64,000 nt of DNA from JAKAWQ01 sp035509315 (GCA_035509315.1 DATJLS010000038.1:1-64000), one strand, 5' to 3'. Positions 1-10,141 are shown, numbered from the stretch's first letter. A program made the numbers and translations. The notes: generated by a model not told the origin, from the sequence alone.

Positions 1-1196
<1,196 letters not shown>

Positions 1197-1225
1197 GCCG
1201 CCATTTCCTGGGGTTTTCCCCCTGC

Positions 1226-1693
1226 CTATTCCAGGATCATCAGCGGCTCGCCATACTCCACGGGAGTGCCTGACTGGACGAGGATTCGCGCGAGCCGCCC
1301 TGTCTTCGGCGCCTTGATCTGGTTGAACGTCTTCATCGCCTCGATCAGCAGCAGAGTCTGCCCGGCCTCGACCTCCTGGCCGAGGGCGACGAAGGGGGCC
1401 GCTCCCGGCTCCGGCGCGAGATAAACCACACCCACCATCGGGCTCTTCACCGCGCCTGGATGGTTCGCCGCATCCTCGATCGGCGAAGTTGGCACGCCGG
1501 CCGGCGCCGGATCGGCGGCAGAGGAAGTCGCCGCGGCAGGCGCCGCCACGGTGAGCGACGCCGGCGCGGCCGGCTGGCGGGCGACGCGGATGCGCCCTTC
1601 CTTCTCGGCCACCTCGATCTCGGTGAGCCCGGTTTCCTTGAGCAGGGCGGCGAGCGCGCGGATTACCTCCGGGTCGAAGGGCAGCCCGCTCAT
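1226..1693 (-). CDS. accB: Acetyl-CoA carboxylase biotin carboxyl carrier protein
   Basis: Biotin carboxyl carrier protein of acetyl-CoA carboxylase, 155 residues. The C-terminal biotinyl domain carries the EAMK motif with the biotin-accepting Lys at residue 121; an Ala/Pro-rich linker (about residues 40-75) joins it to an N-terminal segment. The chosen ATG (1693) overlaps the stop of aroQ in an ATGA arrangement, which implies translational coupling. The open frame continues upstream of this ATG antiparallel to nothing useful, but only this start gives a normal AccB length and N-terminus. Confidence 0.96.
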   Translation of the reverse strand: MSGLPFDPEVIRALAALLKETGLTEIEVAEKEGRIRVARQPAAPASLTVAAPAAATSSAADPAPAGVPTSPIEDAANHPGAVKSPMVGVVYLAPEPGAAPFVALGQEVEAGQTLLLIEAMKTFNQIKAPKTGRLARILVQSGTPVEYGEPLMILE

Positions 1694-2142
1694 TCCGCGA
1701 GCTCCCGCAGGAGATCGGCCATCGCCATCAGGGCGAGCGCATAGCCCTGCACGCCGAGCCCGCAGATGACGCCGACGGCCGCAAGCGAGACAAAGGAGCG
1801 ATGGCGGAACTCCTCGCGCCGATGGATGTTCGTCAGATGCACCTCGATCACCGGCAGCTCGACCGCGAGCAGCGCATCCATCAGCGCGATCGAGGTGTTG
1901 GTATAGCCGGCCGGGTTGATCACGATGCCGGCCGCCCGGCCCCGGCATTCCTGCACCCAGGAGACGATCTCGCCTTCGCTGTTGGTCTGGCGGAAATCGA
2001 TCGCCAGGCCCAGCGGCTCGGCGGTCTCGGCGCAAAGCTGCTCGACATCGTCGAGCGTCGCGGTTCCGTATCGTTCGGGCTCGCGCAGGCCGAGCATATT
2101 CATGTTCGGTCCATTGAGGACCGAAATCAGGGGAAGCGCCAT
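1690..2142 (-). CDS. aroQ: Type II 3-dehydroquinate dehydratase
   Basis: Third step of the shikimate pathway, 3-dehydroquinate to 3-dehydroshikimate, by the type II mechanism. The 150-residue length fits the dodecameric type II family. Visible motifs are LNGPNMNMLG at the N-terminus, Tyr25 in the flexible lid (EPERYG), NPAGYTNTS around residues 76-84 and the catalytic His102 in EVHLTNIHRREEF. It is the first gene of the aroQ-accB-accC operon, an arrangement common in alphaproteobacteria, and is divergent from thiS across 89 nt. Confidence 0.96.
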   Translation of the reverse strand: MALPLISVLNGPNMNMLGLREPERYGTATLDDVEQLCAETAEPLGLAIDFRQTNSEGEIVSWVQECRGRAAGIVINPAGYTNTSIALMDALLAVELPVIEVHLTNIHRREEFRHRSFVSLAAVGVICGLGVQGYALALMAMADLLRELAE

Positions 2143-2231
2143 GGCCGGCCCCTACCACACCCTGTGCGCGGCTCCAACCGGCCGACCCGCCCTTCCTTGC
2201 CGCACGGCACGGCAATCCCCATACTCGCGTC

Positions 2232-2444
2232 ATGGAGGCGGGACTGACCCTCACCCTGAACGGGGAGAAGCGCATGCTCCCGGAGCGGCTCTCGGTCGCG
2301 GGGCTCATCGCGCATCTCGGGCTCGAGGTGCGGAAGGTGGCGGTGGAACGCAATCTCGAGATCGTGCCGCGCTCGCTCTATGCCGAGACCTGGCTTGCCG
2401 CCGGCGACCAGCTCGAGATCGTGCATTTTATCGGCGGAGGCTGA
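2232..2444 (+). CDS. thiS: Sulfur carrier protein ThiS
   Basis: Small ubiquitin-like sulfur carrier of 70 residues. Its C-terminal Gly-Gly, in the typical ending VHFIGGG, is adenylated and thiocarboxylated and then donates sulfur to ThiG for the thiazole half of thiamine. The gene ends 1 nt before the thiG start, so the two products are made together. No thiO, thiE or thiF is visible nearby, and the 89-nt leader shows no TPP-riboswitch core. Confidence 0.95.
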   Translation: MEAGLTLTLNGEKRMLPERLSVAGLIAHLGLEVRKVAVERNLEIVPRSLYAETWLAAGDQLEIVHFIGGG

Positions 2445-2445
2445 A

Positions 2446-3249
2446 ATGGACGTGATTGCCCCGCCCGCCGCGGCGGCTGAGGATGGCTGGACCGTCGCCG
2501 GCCGCAGCTTCCGCTCGCGCCTGATCGTCGGCACCGGCAAATACAAGGATTTCGCCGAGACCGCGGCCGCGATCGAGGCGAGCGGGGCGGAAATGGTCAC
2601 GGTCGCGGTGCGCAGGGTCAATCTCGCCGATCCGAAAGCGCCGATGCTGCAGGATTATGTCGATCCCGCGCGCTACACCTATCTGCCGAACACTGCCGGC
2701 TGCCACACCGCGCAGGACGCGGTGCGCACGCTCCGCCTCGCACGCGAGGCGGGCGGCTGGTCGCTTGTCAAGCTGGAGGTGCTTGGGCCCCCGCCCACGC
2801 TCTATCCCGACATGCCGGCTACCTTCGAGGCGGCGAAGGCGCTGATCGCCGACGGGTTCGAGGTGATGGTCTATTGCAACGACGACCCGGTGGCGGCGAA
2901 GCGGCTGGAGGAGATGGGCTGCGCCGCCATCATGCCGCTCGGCGCGCCGATCGGCTCGGGGCTCGGGGTGCAGAATCCGGCGATGATCCATATGCTGATC
3001 GCGCAGGCGAAGGTGCCGCTGATTGTCGATGCCGGCGTCGGCACCGCCTCGGATGCGACCGTCGCGATGGAGCTTGGCTGCACCGCGGTGCTGGTCAATT
3101 CCGCGATCGCGCAGGCGAAGAATCCGGTCGGCATGGCACAGGCGATGAAGGCGGCTGTCGAGGCGGGCCGGCTTGCCCATCTCTCGGGCCGGATTCCCCG
3201 CCGGCTCGGCGCCGATCCCTCGAGCCCGCTCACCGGCCTCATCCGCTGA
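2446..3249 (+). CDS. thiG: Thiazole synthase ThiG
   Basis: Builds the thiazole phosphate ring of thiamine from deoxyxylulose 5-phosphate, dehydroglycine and ThiS thiocarboxylate. It is a 267-residue (beta/alpha)8 protein. The Schiff-base lysine is Lys109 in LVKLEVLG; the phosphate-binding VDAGVGTASDA and the family motifs NTAGCHTAQDAVR and MPLGAPIGSGLG are all present. ATG 2446 is chosen because it gives the usual length and follows the thiS stop directly; an upstream in-frame ATG lies inside thiS. Confidence 0.96.
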   Translation: MDVIAPPAAAAEDGWTVAGRSFRSRLIVGTGKYKDFAETAAAIEASGAEMVTVAVRRVNLADPKAPMLQDYVDPARYTYLPNTAGCHTAQDAVRTLRLAREAGGWSLVKLEVLGPPPTLYPDMPATFEAAKALIADGFEVMVYCNDDPVAAKRLEEMGCAAIMPLGAPIGSGLGVQNPAMIHMLIAQAKVPLIVDAGVGTASDATVAMELGCTAVLVNSAIAQAKNPVGMAQAMKAAVEAGRLAHLSGRIPRRLGADPSSPLTGLIR

Positions 3250-3372
3250 GGCGGCAGGCCGGGAGGCACCGACGCTCGGCCGCTTGACCCAGATCAAAAC
3301 CTCGAAGCCTTCCCAAGCTTAGCGTCTGTCTGTCCGCATGCCGGAAAGAGAGGGCAGGCGGCTTGCGGTTCC

Positions 3373-3396
3373 ATTACTAACTGACCAGATAGTAAT
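3373..3396. promoter_or_regulatory. Inverted repeat, likely TetR operator
   Basis: Perfect 7-bp arms ATTACTA (3373-3379) and TAGTAAT (3390-3396) are separated by 10 nt and end one base before the ATG of the TetR gene. AT-rich dyads of this size at a regulator's own start are typical TetR-family operators, so autorepression of the whole efflux operon is inferred. No Shine-Dalgarno sequence is visible here, which would fit a leaderless or nearly leaderless message. Confidence 0.65.
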
Positions 3397-3397
3397 T

Positions 3398-4042
3398 ATG
3401 GTTGCCCAAGCTTCCTCCCAACGACCCCGCCGCCATGCCCGCCGCAAGGAAGCCCGGCCAGGCGAGATCCTCGCCGCCGCCCTCTCGCTCTTTGCCGAGC
3501 ATGGTTTCGCCGCCACCCGCCTCGAGGACGTGGCCCGCCGGGCCGGCGTCAGCAAAGGCACGATCTATCTCTATTTTCCGACCAAGGAGGCGCTCTTCCG
3601 CGCCGTCATCCGCCAGGGCCTCGTGCCCAACATCGCGGCGATGGAGGCGTTGGCCGCCGCCCATGACGGCTCGGCCGTCTCGCTGCTGGCCGAGATCGCC
3701 GCCCGCCTGCTCGCGATCACCGAGAGCGATCTTGCCGTGATCCCCCGACTGGTGCTGACGGAGTCCGGGAACTTCCCGAACCTCGCCCGGCTTTACGCCG
3801 AGGAGCTTGCCGGCCGGGGCCGAAGCCTGATCGCGAGTGTCATCGCGCGGGGGATCGAGCGGGGAGAGTTCCGTCCCATCGATATCCAGACCGCCGTTTC
3901 GCTCTTCGCCGCCCCGATTCTGCTGATCCTGCTCTGGCGCACCACCTTTGCCCGGCACGGGATCGTGCCGCTCGATCCCAGGGCGCTGCTCGAGACCCAT
4001 CTCGAAACGTTCTTTCGCGGCCTCGCGCCGGGTGCCCCATGA
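3398..4042 (+). CDS. TetR/AcrR family transcriptional regulator (CecR-like)
   Basis: One-component repressor of 214 residues. The N-terminal helix-turn-helix spans about residues 20-70 (ILAAALSLFAEHGF, then GVSKGTIYLYFPTKEALF); the rest is the helical ligand-binding domain of the CecR/YbiH type. It heads the efflux operon and overlaps the next gene by 4 nt (ATGA). ATG 3398 is preferred over an in-frame ATG at 3338 because a palindrome ends immediately before it and would otherwise lie within the coding sequence. The effector is not evident. Confidence 0.9.
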   Translation: MVAQASSQRPRRHARRKEARPGEILAAALSLFAEHGFAATRLEDVARRAGVSKGTIYLYFPTKEALFRAVIRQGLVPNIAAMEALAAAHDGSAVSLLAEIAARLLAITESDLAVIPRLVLTESGNFPNLARLYAEELAGRGRSLIASVIARGIERGEFRPIDIQTAVSLFAAPILLILLWRTTFARHGIVPLDPRALLETHLETFFRGLAPGAP

Positions 4043-5037
4043 AGCCGCGCCACCTCATCCCGGTCATCCTTGTCCTCGCCATCGCGGGCGGCGCGGCCTG
4101 GGTGCTCCACGCTCGCCCCGCGCTCTGGCGCACGGTTTTCGGCCCACCTTCGGGCCCGGCCGCGATCATCGTCTCCGGCAATATCGAGGCCCATGAAAGC
4201 GTGCTGAGCTTCACCGCGGTCCAGGCGCCGATCGTCACCCTGCCCTTCGACGAGGGCGCGCGCGTCGCCGCCGGCACCGTGCTCGCCCGCGTGGATGACC
4301 GGCTCTATCGGCGCCAGGTCGATATCGACCGCGCAAATCTCACCGCCGCTCATGCGCAATTGTCGGTGAGCCAGGCCTCGCTTGCCGCCGCGCAGCAGAA
4401 CGTCGCGAGCGACGAGTACGATCTTGCCGAGAAGAAGCTCGATTACGGGCGGGCGGAGATGCTGCTGCGCGCCCATACCGGCACCCAGCAGGCGCGCGAT
4501 CTCGCCTTCACCGCCCAGGCGCGATCCGCGGCCACACTCGCGCATGACCGGGCGATGGTCTCGGTGGCCTCGCGCACGCTGACGCTGCAGCAGGCCAACG
4601 TCGCGACGGCGGCGCAGAAGCTCAGGCTCGACGAGGTGACGCTCTCCTACACGACGCTGCGCGCGCCCTTCTCCGGCGTCATCGCCGTGCGCGAGGCGGA
4701 GCTCGGCGAGCTCGCGGGCCCGGGGGTCGCGATCTTCACGCTCGATGATCTCGACCATGTATGGCTGCGCGCCTACGTCAATGAACCGGATCTCGGCAAG
4801 GTGCGGCTTGGCGAGAGCGTCACCGTCACCACCGATACCTATCCCGGCAAGACCTATCATGGCGTCATCAGCTTCATCTCGCCGGACGCGGAGTTCACGC
4901 CGAAGACGGTCGAGACCCATGCCGAGCGCATCACCCTCGTCTATCGGATCCGCATCGATATCGACAACCCGACCCATGAGCTGCTGCCCGGCATGCCGGC
5001 CGATGCGCATATTCCGCTCCTGCCGTCGGGGGAATGA
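4039..5037 (+). CDS. HlyD family periplasmic adaptor (YbhG-like)
   Basis: Membrane fusion protein of 332 residues that would link the inner-membrane ABC exporter to an outer-membrane channel. An N-terminal signal anchor (about residues 5-27) is followed by a biotinyl-lipoyl half, a long alpha-helical hairpin rich in Ala/Gln (about residues 95-200) and the second lipoyl/beta-barrel half (TLRAPFSGVIAVREAELGE). It overlaps the TetR gene by 4 nt and precedes two ABC ATPase genes. No outer-membrane channel gene is seen in the operon, so a housekeeping TolC-type protein is the likely partner. Confidence 0.93.
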   Translation: MKPRHLIPVILVLAIAGGAAWVLHARPALWRTVFGPPSGPAAIIVSGNIEAHESVLSFTAVQAPIVTLPFDEGARVAAGTVLARVDDRLYRRQVDIDRANLTAAHAQLSVSQASLAAAQQNVASDEYDLAEKKLDYGRAEMLLRAHTGTQQARDLAFTAQARSAATLAHDRAMVSVASRTLTLQQANVATAAQKLRLDEVTLSYTTLRAPFSGVIAVREAELGELAGPGVAIFTLDDLDHVWLRAYVNEPDLGKVRLGESVTVTTDTYPGKTYHGVISFISPDAEFTPKTVETHAERITLVYRIRIDIDNPTHELLPGMPADAHIPLLPSGE

Positions 5038-5046
5038 GAAAGCACG

Positions 5047-6015
5047 ATGTCCGCCGCGAAGGAAAGCGCATCGGACGAAGCCGTCGCCGTCCACGGCCTC
5101 ACCCGCCGCTTCGGCGCGCTCACCGCCGTCGATGATGTGGATTTCCGTGTCGCGCCCGGGGAAATCTTCGGTCTCGTCGGGCCGGACGGCGCGGGCAAGA
5201 CGACGATCATGCGCATGCTGGCCGGCGTGCTGCCGCCCGATTCGGGCACCATTCGTCTCGATGGGATCGATGTCATCGCCGAGCCCGAGCGCACCAAGCC
5301 GCATCTCAGCTACATGCCGCAGCGTTTCGGGCTCTACGAGGATCTCACGGTTGCCGAGAATATCCGTTTCTATGCCGAGCTTTTCGCCGTGCCGCGCCCG
5401 CGCCGCATCGAACGCGCCGCTGAGCTTCTGGATGCCGCTTCGCTCGGGCCCTTCCGCCGCCGCCTCGCCGGCAATCTCTCCGGGGGGATGAAGCAGAAGC
5501 TCGGTCTCATCTGCGCGCTCATCCACACGCCGCGCGTGCTCTTGCTCGATGAGCCGACCACCGGCGTCGATCCGGTCTCGCGCCGCGAATTCTGGGCCAT
5601 TCTCTATGATCTGCGGGAGCAGGGCGTGACCATCCTGCTCTCGACCGCCTACATGGACGAGGCCGAGCGCTGCTCGCGCCTCGCCTTGCTGCACGCAGGC
5701 AAGATCCGACAGTGTGACACACCATCGCGTCTCAAGCGGGCGATGCCGGGCGCCCTGCTTGCCGTGCCCACGCCTGATCCGCGCGCGGTGCGCGAGGCAC
5801 TCACCGGCGCCGAGGCTGTGCTTGGCCTTCTCCTGATGGGCGATCGCGTGCATGTGCGCGTCGCGGACGAAATGCGCGCGGCCTCTCTGCTCGCCGCCCG
5901 GCTTGCCGAGCGCGGCATCGCGCATGGCGAGATCGTTCCGATCGCGCCGGGGATCGAGGATGTCTTCGTCGCCCTTGTCGGCGGCGGAACGGAGGCAGGG
6001 AAGGGGGCTTCATGA
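5047..6015 (+). CDS. ABC transporter ATP-binding protein (YbhF N-half type)
   Basis: ATPase of an ABC-2 drug/lipid-type exporter, 322 residues. Walker A is GPDGAGKT at 45-52 with Asp in place of the commoner Asn, as in the YbhF family; the signature is LSGGM at 144-148 and Walker B ends LLLDEP near 170. In E. coli YbhF two such domains are fused; here they are two genes, with this one matching the N-terminal half. The start lies 9 nt after the HlyD stop and the end overlaps the next ATPase by 4 nt. Confidence 0.94.
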   Translation: MSAAKESASDEAVAVHGLTRRFGALTAVDDVDFRVAPGEIFGLVGPDGAGKTTIMRMLAGVLPPDSGTIRLDGIDVIAEPERTKPHLSYMPQRFGLYEDLTVAENIRFYAELFAVPRPRRIERAAELLDAASLGPFRRRLAGNLSGGMKQKLGLICALIHTPRVLLLDEPTTGVDPVSRREFWAILYDLREQGVTILLSTAYMDEAERCSRLALLHAGKIRQCDTPSRLKRAMPGALLAVPTPDPRAVREALTGAEAVLGLLLMGDRVHVRVADEMRAASLLAARLAERGIAHGEIVPIAPGIEDVFVALVGGGTEAGKGAS

Positions 6016-6962
6016 ACGCCGCGCCGCCCGCCGTCCTCGCCGAAGGGCTGACAAAAATCTTCGGCCGCTTCACCGCGGTCGATCATATCGACCTCGCGAT
6101 CGCTCGCGGCGAGGTGATGGGCTTCATCGGTCCGAACGGTGCCGGCAAATCGACCACCATCCGCATGCTTTGCGGCCTCCTGCGGCCGAGCGCGGGCCGC
6201 GCCGTCGTTGCTGGCTACGACGTCGCCCGCGAGGCCGATAAGGTGCGCGCGCATATCGGCTACATGTCGCAGAAATTCTCGCTCTATGGCGATCTCACGG
6301 TGCGCGAGAATCTGCGCTTTTTCGGCGGACTCTACCGCGTGAAGCGCGTCGAGATGGCGGAGCGGATGCGCTTCGCCATCTCCATGGCGGGCCTCGACGG
6401 GCGCGAGGATGCGCTCGTCCGCACGCTCGCGGGCGGCTGGAAGCAGCGCCTCGCGCTCGGCTGCGCCATCCTCCACCGGCCACCCGTGCTTTTTCTCGAC
6501 GAGCCGACCTCGGGCGTCGAGCCGGAGGCGCGGCGCCGCTTCTGGGACCTCATCCATGAGTTCGCTTCCGGCGGCGTCACCATCCTCGTCTCGACCCACT
6601 ACATGGACGAGGCGGAATACTGCAATCGTGTCGCCCTCATCGATCGCGGCCGGCTTGCCGCCATCGGCACGCCGAGCGAGCTGCGCGGCCAGGCGCTCGG
6701 CGGCGTGCTGTTCGAGCTCGGCTGCGCCCCGCTCGGCGCGGCGCTTTCCGCCCTTCGCGCCGCGCCCGGCGTGATCGAGGCGACCGTGTTCGGGGACCGG
6801 CTGCATGTCCTCCTCACGGACGGAAAAGCGGCCGATGCTCTCCCCGCCCTGCTCGCATCCGCCGGCGTGGAGGCCGAGCCGCCGCGCCCGATCGCGCCGA
6901 GCCTCGAGGATGCCTTCGTCCGGCTGGTCACGAAAACGTCGCACGCGGAGGCAACTTCATGA
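6012..6962 (+). CDS. ABC transporter ATP-binding protein (YbhF C-half type)
   Basis: Second ATPase of the exporter, 316 residues. Walker A is GPNGAGKS at 40-47, the signature reads LAGGWKQRL (a mild variant of LSGGQ) and Walker B is VLFLDEPTSGVEP. Together with the preceding gene it probably forms a heterodimeric nucleotide-binding unit, equivalent to the two halves of fused YbhF. It overlaps its neighbours by 4 nt on both sides (ATGA), so the stoichiometry is probably fixed by translational coupling. Confidence 0.94.
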   Translation: MNAAPPAVLAEGLTKIFGRFTAVDHIDLAIARGEVMGFIGPNGAGKSTTIRMLCGLLRPSAGRAVVAGYDVAREADKVRAHIGYMSQKFSLYGDLTVRENLRFFGGLYRVKRVEMAERMRFAISMAGLDGREDALVRTLAGGWKQRLALGCAILHRPPVLFLDEPTSGVEPEARRRFWDLIHEFASGGVTILVSTHYMDEAEYCNRVALIDRGRLAAIGTPSELRGQALGGVLFELGCAPLGAALSALRAAPGVIEATVFGDRLHVLLTDGKAADALPALLASAGVEAEPPRPIAPSLEDAFVRLVTKTSHAEATS

Positions 6963-8095
6963 GCCTCCGTCGCCTGATCGCGCTTGCCTTCAAGGAATTC
7001 CTCCAGGTCTGGCGCGATCCGCGCAGCCTCGCCGTCGCCCTTCTCATGCCGCTGATGCAGATGGTCCTGCTCGGCTATGGCGTGAGCCTCGATATCCGCC
7101 GCGTGCCGCTCTGCGTCCAGGATCAGGAGAATAGCGAGGCAAGCCGTGGCCTCGTCGAGGATTTCATCGCCTCCGGCTGGTTTGCGATCACTCGCACGCT
7201 TCCCGCCGAATCGGCGCTCCGTGCGGCCATCGATCGCGGCCAGTGCATCGGCGCCCTGGTGATCCCGGTCGATTTCTCGCGTCGCCTCGCTGACACCGGC
7301 CAGGCCCCGGTGCAGGCGATCTTCGATGCCACGGACACCAACACCACCAATGTCGCGATCGGCTATGCAGAGGGCGTGCTCTCGCTTGCCACGGCGGATT
7401 TCGCCGCGCGCTGGAATGCTTCCCACGGCATCGAGCCGGCGCGCGTCGGCATCGTCGATTTCGAGCCCCGGGTCTGGTTCAACGAGGGGCTTGATTCCAA
7501 GAACTTCATCATTCCTGGCGTCGTCGCGGTCATCCTCGCCCTGGTCGGCGCCCAGCTCACCTCGCTCACCGTCTCGCGCGAATGGGAGCGCGGAACGATG
7601 GAGCAGCTCATCTCCACGCCCGTGCAGCCGATCGAAGTGATGCTCGGCAAGCTCGTTCCCTATTTCGTCATCGGCCTCTTCGATGCCGTCTTCTGTTTGG
7701 CGGCGGCCATCTTCTGGTTCCGCGTCCCCTTCCTCGGCAGCGTCGTCACGCTTGCCCTCACCACCGCGCTCTTCACCTTCGTCGTGCTCGGCATCGGCTA
7801 TCTCATCTCGGTCCGGATCCGCAGCCAGCTCGGCGCAAGCCAGATCGCGCTCGTGCTCACCATGCTGCCGACGACACTGCTCTCCGGCTACACCTTCCCG
7901 ATCGACCAGATGCCGGCGGCGGTCCGCGTCCTCACATTCCTCGTCTATCCGCGCTATTATGTCAGTATCCTGCGCGACGTTTTCCTCAAGGGCAGCGGCA
8001 TTGTCGAGCTTGGCTTCCCGATGCTGGCGCTCTCGCTCTATGCCGCCTTCATCATCTGGGTCGCGGCGCGCGCCTTCCGCAAGAGCCTCGACTGA
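6959..8095 (+). CDS. ABC-2 family permease (YbhS-like)
   Basis: Membrane half of the exporter, 378 residues. Topology is the usual ABC-2 one: one N-terminal membrane helix (about 20-40), a large extracytoplasmic domain (about 45-175), then five hydrophobic helices. The loop SREWERGTMEQLISTPVQPIE after the second helix is the hallmark ABC-2 cytoplasmic coupling segment. It shares one base with the next gene (TGATG) and forms the membrane channel with it. Confidence 0.93.
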   Translation: MSLRRLIALAFKEFLQVWRDPRSLAVALLMPLMQMVLLGYGVSLDIRRVPLCVQDQENSEASRGLVEDFIASGWFAITRTLPAESALRAAIDRGQCIGALVIPVDFSRRLADTGQAPVQAIFDATDTNTTNVAIGYAEGVLSLATADFAARWNASHGIEPARVGIVDFEPRVWFNEGLDSKNFIIPGVVAVILALVGAQLTSLTVSREWERGTMEQLISTPVQPIEVMLGKLVPYFVIGLFDAVFCLAAAIFWFRVPFLGSVVTLALTTALFTFVVLGIGYLISVRIRSQLGASQIALVLTMLPTTLLSGYTFPIDQMPAAVRVLTFLVYPRYYVSILRDVFLKGSGIVELGFPMLALSLYAAFIIWVAARAFRKSLD

Positions 8096-9225
8096 TGCTC
8101 GCGCGCCTCCGCGTGATGCTGATGAAGGAGTTCCTCGAGCTTCGGCGAGACCGCTGGGCGATGTTCCGCCTCATCGTGCCCCTGCTCGTGCAGCTCTTCG
8201 CCTTCGGCTATGCCGCGACCTTCACCGTCAACCATGTCTCGACCGCGATCCTCGATCTCGATCGGAGCGAGGCGAGCCGGGCGCTGATCTCGCACGTGAC
8301 CGCAACCTCCATCTTCGATGTCGTGGACGTGGCCAGCGATGAAAGCCAGATCAGTCGCGATCTGATGGACGGCACCGCGACGCTTGCGATCGTCATCCAT
8401 GCCCGCTTCGCCGCCAATCTGGAGAATGGACGCGAGGCGCCGCTGCAGGTGATCGTCGATGGCACCAACTCGAACACCGCGCTGATCGCGCTCGGCTATA
8501 TGAGCCAGATCGTTTCGATCTTCCAATCGGAGGAGACCACGCCCGTCCTTCCCGTGAGCGCGGGCGCGGCGCCGGGTGCCGTCACGCTCTCGCTTCAGGA
8601 TCAACCCTGGTTCAACCCCGGCCTCAATGACCGCTGGTTCTTCATCCCCGGCATCATCGGCACGTTGACGCTCGTGCAGGTGGTGGGGCTCACCGCCTTC
8701 GCCATCGTCCGCGAGCGCGAGGTCGGCACGCTCGAGCAGATCCTGGTAAGCCCCATCCGCCCCTTCGAGTTCATCCTCGGCAAGACGATCCCCTTCTTCC
8801 TGATCGGGCTAGCCGATGTCGCGCTCGTGGGCATCGTCGGCGTGCTTTGGTTCGGCGTGCCCTTCGTCGGCAATCCCTTCCTGATGCTGCTCGGCGCCTC
8901 GCTCTTCCTGCTCGGGGTGCTCGGGCTCGGCCTCCTGCTCTCGACCTTTTCGCGGACGCAGCAGCAGGCCTTCGCCCTCAATTTCTTCCTCGTCAATCCT
9001 TTCTTCATTCTCTCCGGCTTCGCCTTCCCGATCGCCGCGATGCCGCGGATCATGCAATGGTTCACCTATCTCAATCCGCTGCGCTATTTCCTCGTCGTCA
9101 TCCGCGCGCTCTTCCTCAAGGGGGTTGGCCTCTCGGCGCTTCTGCCCGATTTCGCCGCGATGTTCCTGCTCGGCGCCGGCGCGCTCGCTCTCAGCGTGCT
9201 GCGCTTCCGCAAATCCCTCGACTGA
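8095..9225 (+). CDS. ABC-2 family permease (YbhR-like)
   Basis: Second permease, 376 residues, with the same layout as the preceding one: N-terminal helix, extracytoplasmic domain, five C-terminal helices and the coupling segment REREVGTLEQILVSPIRP. ATG 8095 overlaps the previous stop by one base and gives the expected N-terminus (MLARLRVMLMKEF). It is the last gene of the operon; the next gene is convergent. Family members export cationic drugs or other amphiphiles; the substrate here is unknown. Confidence 0.93.
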   Translation: MLARLRVMLMKEFLELRRDRWAMFRLIVPLLVQLFAFGYAATFTVNHVSTAILDLDRSEASRALISHVTATSIFDVVDVASDESQISRDLMDGTATLAIVIHARFAANLENGREAPLQVIVDGTNSNTALIALGYMSQIVSIFQSEETTPVLPVSAGAAPGAVTLSLQDQPWFNPGLNDRWFFIPGIIGTLTLVQVVGLTAFAIVREREVGTLEQILVSPIRPFEFILGKTIPFFLIGLADVALVGIVGVLWFGVPFVGNPFLMLLGASLFLLGVLGLGLLLSTFSRTQQQAFALNFFLVNPFFILSGFAFPIAAMPRIMQWFTYLNPLRYFLVVIRALFLKGVGLSALLPDFAAMFLLGAGALALSVLRFRKSLD

Positions 9226-9241
9226 GGATCAGGAGCTTCAT

Positions 9242-10141
9242 CTATCGATTGCGCTCGAGCGCTGCGTTCAGCTCCGCCCCGAGCAGCACCACATAGGCTG
9301 AGACGTAGAACCACAGCATCACGCCGACCACCGCCGCGATCGGCCCGTAAGTGACATCGAGCCGCCCGACCCGCGTCACATAGATTGAAAAAAGCACCGA
9401 GGCGATGAGCCAGCTCATGGTCGCCGCGAGCGCACCTGGCGCCACCACGTGCCGGGCCCCGGGCGCCCGCGAGGGGCCGAAGCGATAGAGCAGCGTCAAC
9501 GCGGCCAGCACGAAGAGCGACACGCCGCCAAGCGCGCCCGCCCGCACCAGCCCGCCTTGATAGGCGGAGAGCCCGAGGAACCCGATCGCGGTCGGCAGGC
9601 CGAGCAGCACCCCAAGCTCCAGCACCGCGGCGACGATGGCCGCCAGCGTCATGCCGAGCCCGGCGAACTGAAAGGCCAGGAAGCCACGCTGCTCCACCTC
9701 GCCGTAGGCGAGATTGAGCGCGGAGAGCAGCGATTTCGTGCCGGTCGAGGCGCTCCAGTAGGTCACCGCCGCGCTGATGACGAGGCCAAGGCGGAGGCTC
9801 GCCCCCGTGCGCGTCACCAGCGCATGAACGCGTGCCTCGATCAGCGCATAGGCGGGGGGCGGGAGGAGCGTGCGCAGGTTCCGAAGCTGCGGCTCGACCG
9901 TGTGCGGGTCGAAGATGAGCCCGTAGATGAAGACGAGCATGCTGATCGCCGGAAAGAGCGCCAGCGTGGCATAGAAGGCGCATCCGGCCGCCGAGAGCGA
10001 GATGCGGTCGGAGACCATGAGCTGCATCGCCTCGGCGAGCGCGCGGACCAGCCTCCTGCGGCGCCGCCCCGCCGCGGCCGGAGCCGGCCGCTCCGCGGCC
10101 CGTTTCCCCCGGCCCTCTTCCGCTCTGCGTTCGGCGGACAT
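9242..10141 (-). CDS. YihY/virulence factor BrkB family membrane protein
   Basis: Integral membrane protein of 299 residues of the family once misnamed RNase BN. A basic, Arg-rich N-terminal tail (about residues 1-32) precedes six predicted membrane helices; the family motifs RISLSAAGCAFYATLALFPA and YGPIAAVVGVMLWFYVSAYV are visible. The cellular role is not settled. A GAGAGG Shine-Dalgarno sequence stands about 5 nt before the ATG. It converges with the exporter operon (16 nt between stops). Confidence 0.9.
   Translation of the reverse strand: MSAERRAEEGRGKRAAERPAPAAAGRRRRRLVRALAEAMQLMVSDRISLSAAGCAFYATLALFPAISMLVFIYGLIFDPHTVEPQLRNLRTLLPPPAYALIEARVHALVTRTGASLRLGLVISAAVTYWSASTGTKSLLSALNLAYGEVEQRGFLAFQFAGLGMTLAAIVAAVLELGVLLGLPTAIGFLGLSAYQGGLVRAGALGGVSLFVLAALTLLYRFGPSRAPGARHVVAPGALAATMSWLIASVLFSIYVTRVGRLDVTYGPIAAVVGVMLWFYVSAYVVLLGAELNAALERNR

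Noticed and set aside
2143..2231. Possible TPP riboswitch in front of thiS
   Set aside because: The region is only 89 nt and lacks the CTGAGA and other core elements of the TPP aptamer.
3793..5925. Open frame of 710 codons on the minus strand
   Set aside because: It lies antisense to the TetR, HlyD and ABC ATPase genes, which have clear family motifs. Its product is Arg/Gly/Asp-rich with no recognisable domain: a GC-rich shadow.
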